Source: Podospora bellae-mahoneyi (Eukaryota > Ascomycota > Sordariomycetes > Sordariales > Podosporaceae). Taken from it: DNA of 64,000 bases. Where the stretch lies: the NCBI RefSeq assembly GCF_035222275.1, contig NC_085884.1, positions 992,001 to 1,056,000 of the forward strand, given 5' to 3'. The notes under the pieces are model-generated. The model was given only the letters and a program-made list of their open reading frames with translations. It made no database searches and was not told the DNA's origin. The position numbers were made by a program, and so were the translations under genes. Shown one piece after another: positions 55,579 to 64,000 of the stretch. Each line of letters opens with the position of its first letter. Position 1 is the first letter of the stretch.

Positions 55579-57221
55579 ATGCCAGAAGCAACAGCCATCA
55601 TGAGTACCATGCGTGGCCTCACCGAGGCCGAGGCGAACCACATCATTGCCATCGAGCAAGGTTGCTCGGCCATCTCACTGTTGGGGTGTCTTTTCGTCCT
55701 CGTCACCTTCTCCGTCTCTGATGCCTTCCGCCAACGCGCCGTCAACCGCATGGTCTTCTACGCCACCTTTGGCAACATGTTGACGAATGTCGCCACCCTC
55801 ATGACGAGAACATATGTTGGCGACGAGAACTCATTTGGATGTCAGCTCCAAGGCTTCTTGATTCAAGTGTGAGCTCTACCCATGTTGCCAGTGGTTCCGT
55901 ACACTGTTTAAGCTGACGAGATCCCTCTCGCAGATTTATGCAAGGCGATGCGTACTGGGCTTTGGCCATGGCCATTAATGTGTGGCTCACATTCTACCAC
56001 AAGTATGACCAAAGAATGTTGAGAAGGATGGAGATCGCCTACTTTGTCTGTTGCTACGGTGTGCCATTCATTCCGGGATTTACATTCATCTTTGCCTCAA
56101 ACCAAAACGGCAGGCCATACGGCAATGCCGTCTTATGGTGCTGGCTGAGGCCCGAATGGGAGATCTACAGAATTGCGCTGTTTTACGGGCCTGTGTGGTA
56201 TGTAAGCTGCCATGGTGCCTTTGGGCGATTGCTAACAGGATTTAGGCTTTCCATCGTCGTCACAATGTTTATTTACTTGCGGGCTGGGCGCGAAATCTAC
56301 CAGAAGCGACGAAAGATGCTCAACTTCAGCTCCTCCAATGGCACTGGCACAGTGGTAGGAAACGAGCCGTTCTCACCTGTTGCAAACGAGTTCTCCACCG
56401 CCTTCAACTTCAAGACCACGGAGGTCACCCAAACCACCGAGATTATTCAGCCACCTGCCCCCATCGCAGCCGCTCACTCAAGAACAAAGTCACCAGGTGC
56501 CCCTGCCGGGGCTCAGGTCAAAGACCCCAACTTCTCTTACTCTGTCAACATTTCCGCCGATCCCTCTGCCAACGCACGTGTCTCCCTCGACGACGATGAC
56601 CTCGAAGCCGCCGAAAGCCCAACCACATTGACGTCAACGATGAGCAGCACCCAAAAGGCCAAGCATGCCCGTGTGATGAGCAGCGGTGGCTTCCAGTCCA
56701 CACAGATATCCACCGGCAACTCCCCCAACCTTCACGCCCGCCGGCGCAACATGGAGAATAACAACGCGACCTGGTCATACGCCAAGTGCTCCATTCTCTT
56801 CTTCAGCGTCCTCCTCATCACATGGATCCCTTCCTCTGGAAATCGTGTCTACAGCATGGTCCACCGCGGCGAGGTTTCCAAGCCGCTCTTCTTTGCCTCG
56901 GCTTTTGTGCTACCACTTCAGGGATTTTGGAACGCCATCATTTACATGGTCACATCGTGGGCGGCGTGCAAGTCCCTCTGGGCTGCCATTATGCTCAGCC
57001 TCCCCGGCTGCTGCTCTGGGAGGAGCAGACGGATGAGCGTGGTCGAGATCACCGACGGCAAGCCGCATCATCATACGCTTCGACGGGATCAGGGGTATTC
57101 CGGGCGGCAGTCGACAGTTGGGAAGTGGGTTGGGAGCAAGAGCCTGCAGGAGGAGAGCACGAGCATGGAGGATTTGACGAGGGAGGGGAGGTCACATGCA
57201 GAGCGGACGTCGCCTGTGTAA
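55579..57221 (+). CDS. cAMP-receptor-like G-protein-coupled receptor
   Basis: Three exons, 55579-55868, 55934-56197 and 56246-57221, giving 509 residues. The second intron is 48 bp (GTATGT, CTAAC branch, TTTAG), a multiple of three, so retention would also stay in frame. Seven helices of the cAMP-receptor class: ISLLGCLFVLVTFSVSDAF, then NRMVFYATFGNMLTNVATL, WALAMAINVWLTF, FIPGFTFIF, LSIVVTMFIYLRAGREIY, a third cytosolic loop of about 180 residues rich in Ser/Thr, CSILFFSVLLITWIPS and FVLPLQGFWNAIIY. This is the look of Neurospora GPR-1/2/3. Receptors of this class act upstream of G-protein/cAMP signalling in sexual development or nutrient sensing. Plasma membrane; ligand unknown. Confidence 0.9.
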
Positions 57222-58905
57222 TATTATTTTTTTGTATTTTCTTTTTTGTTTCCTTAGGGATGTTTTTTGGATGATGGAATGGAGGACTTTTGATGAGAGA
57301 TACCCCCGCCACCGCCACCGAGGGATAGGGGTGGGATTACTACGTACAACAAATTTTCTTTTCTTGTTTTTGGATACCCCCTTTTGTTTTGGATGAAAAG
57401 AGATGTGTGTGTGTGCGTGTGTGTGTGTGCGTGTGTGTGTATGTGTGTGTGGTGTGTTTTGGTGCTATTGATATCAGTTGGGTGGATTATGGGGAATTGG
57501 CAGCCGCGGATATTATGATATGATCATGATGGTCTCTCTCATGAAAGCATTCAATATTGTTGATGAGTAAACAATCCATTGAATTGTGAAAGTTTGTTTT
57601 TATGTCACTCGCCGTCTGACTACTTTTCACCAAAAGCCACGTCACCCAATCGAGTGCATGTCTTCACGAACAGGCTCTTCTGGAGCGTTTTCCGGACGTG
57701 CAGCCAGCTGTCATCAAGCCTCAACTTCCAAATGGGGATGAGCCCAGCGTCCGATTTCGGTGTCAGATGGCAGTTTGGGAGATTGGGAACACATGGATGT
57801 TGGATCATTTGGCCTCGTGGGGGTGGGTTGATAATATGTAAGAAGCAGAGTTTTTATTTTGTTGGCCCGCATAGGTAAGTAAGGTAAGCACCTGCCACTT
57901 TGTACGTAAAATGTTTTCAACTGTGAGGCCGTGATTGACGGATAGGTACGAAAAGTTTATTGGACCTTTGCAGGCACCTGAATTAAGTCCCTGTTAGTTT
58001 GAGATTGGTGGTGAGGTAGGTGTTGGTCATGGAGGGGGCTGAGCAGCTTTGCTGAGCCTCTTGAGTTGAGGCCGGGAAGTTGGGATGGGGGCGTGTAACG
58101 CTGCCATGTTTTTGGTGCCGTTTTTGTGCAGGGACTATACCGGGGGTTTGGAGATGGGGAGGTGGGTGTTGAGTGAGGTTTTGGATTGGTCTTGACACTG
58201 GCCCCAGCTAGATCAAGTTTAGTACCGGGTGGGTTATGGCAGGAGTGGTGTTGAGCGTTTAGTTTATGGGTTTAGGTTTGGGCCAACGAAGTTTATTATG
58301 AGGCTTCTTGTTCATGAGGTGTCTGGGTGGGGTTCTTTGGCAATGGTCAGAACCACTGAGGCTTGTTTTACGCTACGGATGCCGATTTCGGCCTTTGATT
58401 TCTTCTTCTTTACACTTTTCCATCATAACATGGGTGCTGCGCAGGAAATGCATCTTGGAGGGCTGAACTCTGACTTTTGTTGTCATATCTAGGTGGAGTT
58501 TCGTGCAAGCCGTCAGTCGCTCAGTTTGCAGCTTTTGGCTAACGGTTAGTTAGGTAGGTAGGTAACGACATTGGGCTTCATGAACGCTGAAACTTGCCAC
58601 GCAGTAATCCTGCTCTGATCGGTAGATGGGCTCAAGCCAGTCAGATCCAATAGGTCCCTTGTCGCATCATGGTGGGCGAGTGAGACACACACTCGTTTTT
58701 GGCCCCCAGTTGTTTGGTGTCTCACAAGTGGAGGCGCAGCCGCATGGAGGTACAGTCAGCAGATCAAGCTTCCCAGCGGAGTGTGCTGACGACGTAGGAC
58801 AAAGTGGAAAAAGGATCTGGGGAGGAGAAGGGAGGGTTACAACCCGTTTTCGGGTAGATTCCATCTGGGATGGGACGGTCGGGGTGGCCTACGGCGCTTG
58901 TTGGG
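57222..58905. other. intergenic region
   Basis: 1.7 kb without a supportable gene, containing a TG microsatellite and a GTAGGTAGGTA run near 58550. The left part is probably 3' UTR of the GPCR gene. Confidence 0.5.
57404..57456. repeat. (TG)n microsatellite
   Basis: About 53 bp of alternating TG with a few C or A interruptions. It lies about 185 bp after the GPCR stop codon, probably in its 3' UTR or terminator region. Confidence 0.9.
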
Positions 58906-61600
58906 TCACAGCGGGTGTTGGTTAACATCTGGGGAGCTGCTGGGTTCTAGTGTTCTAGCGGCATAGAGAGGCATCGGTGTTCCCGAATGGAGGAGAGGAC
59001 GGAATGCCTCTCCTATATAATTAAATATTCCTGCAATGCGCCATCCCTCTTGTGCTGTTCCCACTGGGCTTCGGTGCAAGCTGTTCGCTCGAGGCCACCC
59101 TTGGGACCCATAGCAACAAGGCCAGCCAACCGCCACTGCGTCTTCTTTCATGTCACTCAGCTTTCGCAACACCAAGTGATGGTAACATCCTGGAACAAAG
59201 ACGAGTTGATCATCTGGAACGGCCTCGCCCGCTTTCAGAACGCCCATCTCACCAGCTCTAGCGTCGAAGCTATAAACCAGTGTGGTATCTTGGCCGCGGT
59301 TCTTCATCGAGAACATCGCTCTCCGAAACATGACCCGCAGCGATTCCAGGTGATTAATCGCGTAGTGTATACCTGGGAAGCTCAATGCTAAGACGAAGGC
59401 GAACCACACCATACGCACCCTTGTCCGTCGCCAGTGCCCATGCCGGAGTTTCCGCCAGACGGCCTTGAAGAAAAGACGCCATACAAGATACGCCGGGTAA
59501 TTCCGGTCCCAATCAGTCAGTCTCACAGTCCTGATCTGATGTTCGATTGTGCCTTCAGGGCTGCCAGCCGCAAACCATCGCTTCATGAGTGCGATGGTAG
59601 CGGTCCGCCTCGTGGCTGACACGTTTCTGAAAACAGCAGTAGAAATGACAAGTCTGCCAACATTGTTATTTTGAATTCCATGGGAAGATACAGCCATATC
59701 TCAAATACTCGCTGCAGCGGCTGGGTGTGATCAGGCTGTGAGGTGTTGGTGATGTGCACAACGTTGATGGTTCCTCTTGTCCGTCCTTGTAGAGTAAAAA
59801 GTTCTTGAATCTGTGCTGAAGTGGAACTTTTCAGGAGGTACGTAGTCCTGACTGATGGCAAATACATAGGCATCCTGATCGATAGGTCTGGTCCAAACCG
59901 GTGGCCAGGAGGGCGCTTGGAAAACCTGGTCAGGCATGCAGTTGGCACAATCTAGAATTGACAATCTGCCGGTTCGAGTTCCCAGATACTGTGCCAGGTC
60001 CATGAAGAAACTGAGCTTTATCGTGACTGTCTCTGGACGAGCGAGCAATTGCCTCGTGAACTTCCTTTTGGTCCTTGATAACAAACTGTGGCCGAAAGAT
60101 GGGCCAGTACTGGGCGATCCAGGTATATGACTGGTCCCAGATAAAAAGAAGAATATGAAGCCTTGTTAATCCACGCCGTAGTGCCACCAGCTGAAACCGA
60201 GTGTTATCGTGGCCCAATCTCAGTACGAAGTCCGGCAGAGCTCTGTTCTTAGTTCCAACTATAGAGCCTCCCACAATGCCGAGAACACCATACAGTCGGT
60301 CTTGCACATCCCGGCACTTAAAGTGGCCACTGGTACTCAGGAGAATATACTGTAGTCTGAGTGCAAGCTTCTGCTTTCTGAACTGTTGCCTGCGCTCTTG
60401 GCCAGCGGCACGAGAGATGAGTTGAACAAGCCATAGTCTGATTAGAGAGCCTGTAGGCAACAGATCTTCCGGATAACGAAATGACTCTGTGATTTCAACA
60501 AATGCCTGCATGGCTACCGCGGAAGTGCGTTGAAGGTCAATCATGTTATCGAACCGTTCAATCATCTTCAGCCTCATGGCGCAGTAAAGGTTATAATGAC
60601 CAACGCCTTTGCCGCATTGTAGCAGGACCCTCCCTATGGCCAATGCCATCTCCTGTATAACCCAGAGTCTTTCCCACCACCCTCTTTTGTCGATGTCGAT
60701 CAGATCGGCAACAGCTTGTTCGGCGAATACCATGTCCAAGTTAAATAGCCAGGAGTAGACAAAGCGCCAGCTGCCTAGTCCAGTACATACGTAAAAGGCT
60801 TTCTCAATCTGGTGGCGTTGCAAACAGTAATCCGCTTCGCTGCAAGCGCTGTTCTCAGCAGTGATACCATGATACCCCCCAAACCACACAACGACCTGCC
60901 AGGCATTGGCGTAGATTGCCTGCATACGTTGAATCTATATTCGCTTTTCCGCCTCGTCCTTTTGATTGATACACAAAGCGTCGATCCAAAGTGTCCGGGA
61001 AGCCGTTCCCGATCGGAGAGATCGAAGCGCCAGATCAAGGCTCGGGTATCACTTGCAGGTCGTCAAAGTCAAAGTCTTCAACATCAGTCGCTCGAAAGCT
61101 GTAGGCCCAACCTCCACGGTTTTGTCTCGAGCATCTCCTTGACAACATCTGGTATCTTTGAGACAAACCAGTGCCACTAAAAATGCAAGTTCAAGACCAT
61201 CATGGCCAATTGAAGGTTGAGCCTGAACTCGATTGAGCGGATGTAGTACTAGGCGAGATGATATAGAGGCGTGTTATAACCATGGACAGCCCCTTCAAAA
61301 GCGAGCCCTTGCCAATCTATTGTCGGGCGGGTTTGGGGGACGGCGAAGATGCAAGATGTGAGTGGTCTTCAAGTTGCTATCATCGCCCCAATGGTATGAC
61401 AGAGCTTCGTATGCAGTCTTGATGTCGGGTGGTCGTATTTCCAAGACGCATCTGATTTCGTCGTCAAATTCTCCGACAAAGTAGATGGACGACGCGGAAT
61501 TCTTCTCCACGCAGCTTTTGATACATGGCAATCGGGTGACACGGTTTGTCGCCCGAGTCGGCGGCCAAAGGTTCGAATCGAGGTGGTGGTTCGGGAACAT
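58906..61600 (-). pseudogene. broken HET-domain gene
   Basis: Minus strand. HET box 1 YEALSYHWGDD is at 61379-61411, preceded by EFDDEIRCVLEI; box 2 LWIDALCINQKDEAEKRI at 60938-60991, followed by MQAIYANAWQVVVWFGG, RGWWERLWVIQEMALA and CRDVQDRLYGVLGIVGG. The rest of the protein is readable to about 58910, with YLGTRTGRLSILDCANC, APSWPPVWTRPIDQD and a late membrane-like helix. At least one in-frame stop and at least three changes of frame break it, and the distance between boxes 1 and 2 is about 250 bp longer than usual, suggesting an insertion or unrecognised intron. A host incompatibility-type gene in decay, head to head with the intact HET gene at 61890. Confidence 0.8.
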
Positions 61601-61889
61601 CTTGTTCGAGGAAATGCAAAGTTCTGACGTTGAGGCTTAATAAGTCATTCACGACACAGAAAAAATAACGAGGCTCGCTTGCCCAGGAGCTACCCTCAGC
61701 TGTGGCGGTGGCAGAGCTCTCTTGGCGACTGCACGTTTCAGGGGACCGGACGCTGCAGGGAAGTGCTCTGTCCAGCCTTGCGGTCTGCCTGGCCCAAAGA
61801 ATGATCAACCTTGACTCAAACATAAACCCATGTCATTCGCCTGCCTTTTTTTAGGTACGTATTGCAGATGAGAGAGTGATATCGCCAAA

Positions 61890-64000
61890 ATGCCCGTCAC
61901 AAATCTTCGCAACCCCCTAAAACGAGGCAAGGACCCTGAGCCACGAGAAACGGAGCACAGCGACCCCGAGTCACCAGAACGCAGCCCGACGGGACAGAAG
62001 AGGCGAAGACACGACCCAACCTCACCCCTCTGCGCAGAATGCCAAGCCTTCGACCTCGACAACTACTTCGACAAAGCTCCTTCAGTTCTCGAAGCATGGC
62101 GTAATGGAGAGTTGAAAGCTGGGGTGAAACCCCGCAGCACCCCAGTTCGAGCAAAGGATGGGTCTTGGTACTTTGAAGACGCAGTACTTATCCATTACTT
62201 CGAAGACCGGCTGAAGCCAGACACAAAGTGCCCTTTATGCCAGTTCTTCCGGCAAATGAGGGTGCAGCCAGACAAGCACGAAAAGTACAAGCTGCTTGCT
62301 CTCCCTAGCAGCGAGAGCTGGCTGTTTCAAATTGACCTGTTGAACGAATGGAAGGAGATGTGGGATAAGCTTCAAGATTCGGTCTTTATGATTGTTGTTC
62401 CTGACTTGGAGTGGCTGCCACCGATGGGGCATGAGCATACTTGGATTGAGAAAGAGGTTCCCTCGGTGGGAATGATATGTCGGTTGCGAGCTGACGAGGC
62501 GCCTGAAGAGTTAATGCGTCCAAGGGAGTTGCGAAACGAGGTGGATATAGGTCTCGTGCGAGACTGGCTGGATAACTGCATGAAGAAACATGGGAACGCT
62601 TGTAGGAGCAGGACTTCAGATGATGTTGTTGAACGCGGCTTCAGGGTGATTGACTGCGAAGCGGACCCTCCCAAGGTAGAAGTCCAACCGTGGGGGGTTC
62701 CCTACGCCGCGTTGAGCTACGTGTGGGGAACAAACCCTGAGGATCAAGTTGAATGGCCAAGGACCGTCCTGGATGCCGTTGGTGCAACGAAAGATATCGG
62801 ACTGCGATACCTTTGGGTCGACAGGCTGTGCATCAACCAGTCAGACGGTGATGAAAAGGCCTATCTGGTCTCCAAAATGGCAGCCATCTATGAGGCAGCT
62901 GAAGTAACCATTGTCGCCGCGGCCGGCAACGGTGCCGGTCACGGTCTTCCGGGTATTCGGGACACCCCCCGAAGACCACAGCCATACTACACTCTTGACA
63001 GCGGGAACGCTCTTGTCTCGACTCTTCGAGATCCGCGCCGTGACATTCTCGAATCAAGCCACTGGACGCGAGGCTGGACATACCAGGAAGGTATCCTCTC
63101 CAACAGACGCATCGTCTTTACCGAACATCAGGTCTACTGGGAATGTCGAAACATGGCTGCTCAAGAGAGTATCGACACTAAGCTCTTTCACAGATTCTCA
63201 CAAGTTGAGTTTGCCGACGATGACGGGGCAGCCAATAGCAAAGTTCTCTGGAAAGAGCGAGAAGATGAAGAGCTTGTCATGGCCGACTTCATGCTAGGCG
63301 GGATCTTCAAAGGCGACGCTTCGAGCGGAGGCCCATTCTGCAGCGCCGAAGGTTCCGTCCATACCGGAGGGGACGATCCATACCGTCTGGACTATGGCTT
63401 CCCGCCGCACCTCAGCGCCACCCTCCGTGCGCAACTCCGCGGACTTAACGAGCACATTCGGGCGTACTCCCACCGGAGGTTGACCCACGGTACAGATTTC
63501 CTGCCAGCGTTTTCGGGAATCACCAGCATGTACAGACGCTTCCCTGAGCTTTACCTCCTCCACGGCCTGCCTCTCTACCTCGACGGCAGTGTCCCAGCCT
63601 GTTCCACCACGCAAGTTACTTTTGCCATGTCAGCGAGCGGGTGGTATCACCGGAGCAGTATACAGCCAGAAACAACATTCATCTCAGAGCCTTGCTCTCG
63701 AAGGCCACACCTTCCGTCATGGACCTGGGCAGGATGGGAGGGACCTGTTTCCTGGCGGGCTCCTCCCGCTATCGAGCACTGCTCCCACATGACGGACATG
63801 ATTGACGCCATCTCGGCGAAGCAGCCCCCGGATCCCCTCTGGGTAGCGGAATTTCACGTCTTCAACTCGGCGCCTTTAGCAGAGAATAACATGCCTGCAC
63901 GAACGGTGAGGCTGAGGGAATGCCATTCTGGTGAAGCTCTCGATGCAGAACAGCCAGATGCGATTGTGCTCCAAAATCCGTATGTGCTGAAGTATTCCAC
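61890..64000 (+). CDS. HET-domain protein with N-terminal CxxC pairs (partial, runs off right edge)
   Basis: ATG 61890 (AAAATGCC) opens a frame with no stop for 703 codons to the end of the window. Residues 1-40 are charged and disordered. Two cysteine pairs, LCAEC at about 47-51 and KCPLC at about 113-117, lie in the N-terminal region and could bind zinc. The HET domain starts with YAALSYVWGTN at residue 272, then YLWVDRLCINQSDGDEKAYL, MAAIYEAAEVTIVAAAG and WTRGWTYQEGILSNRR, which is the complete set of core motifs of this subfamily. A LPAFSGITSMYRR block and a W-rich LPSWTWAGW stretch follow, as in the TOL/HET-6-like group. The 3' end is outside the window. Intact as far as seen. Confidence 0.92.
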   Translation, partial: MPVTNLRNPLKRGKDPEPRETEHSDPESPERSPTGQKRRRHDPTSPLCAECQAFDLDNYFDKAPSVLEAWRNGELKAGVKPRSTPVRAKDGSWYFEDAVLIHYFEDRLKPDTKCPLCQFFRQMRVQPDKHEKYKLLALPSSESWLFQIDLLNEWKEMWDKLQDSVFMIVVPDLEWLPPMGHEHTWIEKEVPSVGMICRLRADEAPEELMRPRELRNEVDIGLVRDWLDNCMKKHGNACRSRTSDDVVERGFRVIDCEADPPKVEVQPWGVPYAALSYVWGTNPEDQVEWPRTVLDAVGATKDIGLRYLWVDRLCINQSDGDEKAYLVSKMAAIYEAAEVTIVAAAGNGAGHGLPGIRDTPRRPQPYYTLDSGNALVSTLRDPRRDILESSHWTRGWTYQEGILSNRRIVFTEHQVYWECRNMAAQESIDTKLFHRFSQVEFADDDGAANSKVLWKEREDEELVMADFMLGGIFKGDASSGGPFCSAEGSVHTGGDDPYRLDYGFPPHLSATLRAQLRGLNEHIRAYSHRRLTHGTDFLPAFSGITSMYRRFPELYLLHGLPLYLDGSVPACSTTQVTFAMSASGWYHRSSIQPETTFISEPCSRRPHLPSWTWAGWEGPVSWRAPPAIEHCSHMTDMIDAISAKQPPDPLWVAEFHVFNSAPLAENNMPARTVRLRECHSGEALDAEQPDAIVLQNPYVLKYS

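Overview
The window looks like a chromosomal segment of a filamentous ascomycete, most likely a sordariomycete close to Sordariales (Neurospora, Podospora, Chaetomium). Evidence: short introns of 47-66 bp with GTRNGT-like donors, CTAAC-like branch points and YAG acceptors; GC-rich third codon positions; CBM1 cellulose-binding and fungal GH94 genes; HET-domain and NLR genes; and a long AT-rich, TpA-rich tract typical of repeat-induced point mutation (RIP). All gene models are read by eye; family calls rest on recognised motifs, not on a search.

Layout. 1-6440: repeat graveyard with a pogo/Fot1 transposase relic, two LTR-like islands of normal composition, and a RIP-mutated inverted repeat with arms of about 1 kb around a spacer that recurs about 2 kb further on. 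6440-9100: normal composition, no ordinary genes, but three decayed copies of an unrecognised coding unit marked by the peptide pattern TL(S/A)DLVA(D/E)SEPLP. 10.8-23 kb: housekeeping block: rhodopsin-like membrane protein, a 55-residue gene, gamma-butyrobetaine dioxygenase-like enzyme, ribosomal protein uS10 (RPS20), CUE-domain Cue3/ASCC2-like protein, Nup42/Rip1-like nucleoporin and a P450. 23.6-31.3 kb: GH5 glycosidase, decayed fragments, a small membrane protein whose frame is cut by one TAG, an ABM-domain protein and a BBE-like FAD oxidoreductase. 31.8-38 kb: non-self-recognition type cluster: a small orphan gene, an intact HET gene, a short F-box gene and a broken NACHT/NLR gene. 38.7-46.9 kb: CE1 esterase with CBM1, a small secreted protein, a small heat-shock protein with a cysteine-rich insert, a single-pass membrane protein and a GH94 phosphorylase matching the fungal cellobionic acid phosphorylase type. 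46.9-55.6 kb: long stretch without a supportable gene. 55.6-57.2 kb: cAMP-receptor-like GPCR. 58.9-64 kb: a broken HET gene and a second open HET gene that runs off the right edge.

How it fits together. Three proteins point to plant cell-wall use: GH5 endoglucanase-like, CE1-CBM1 esterase and GH94 phosphorylase; the last would take up the end of the oxidative cellulose route. HET, NLR and F-box genes form two accessory patches in different states of decay. The strongest unexplained signals are the triplicated DLVA-SEPLP unit, the RIP-marked giant hairpin, the TAG-interrupted small membrane protein, the Cys-rich insert in the heat-shock protein, and the orphan gene paired with a HET gene.
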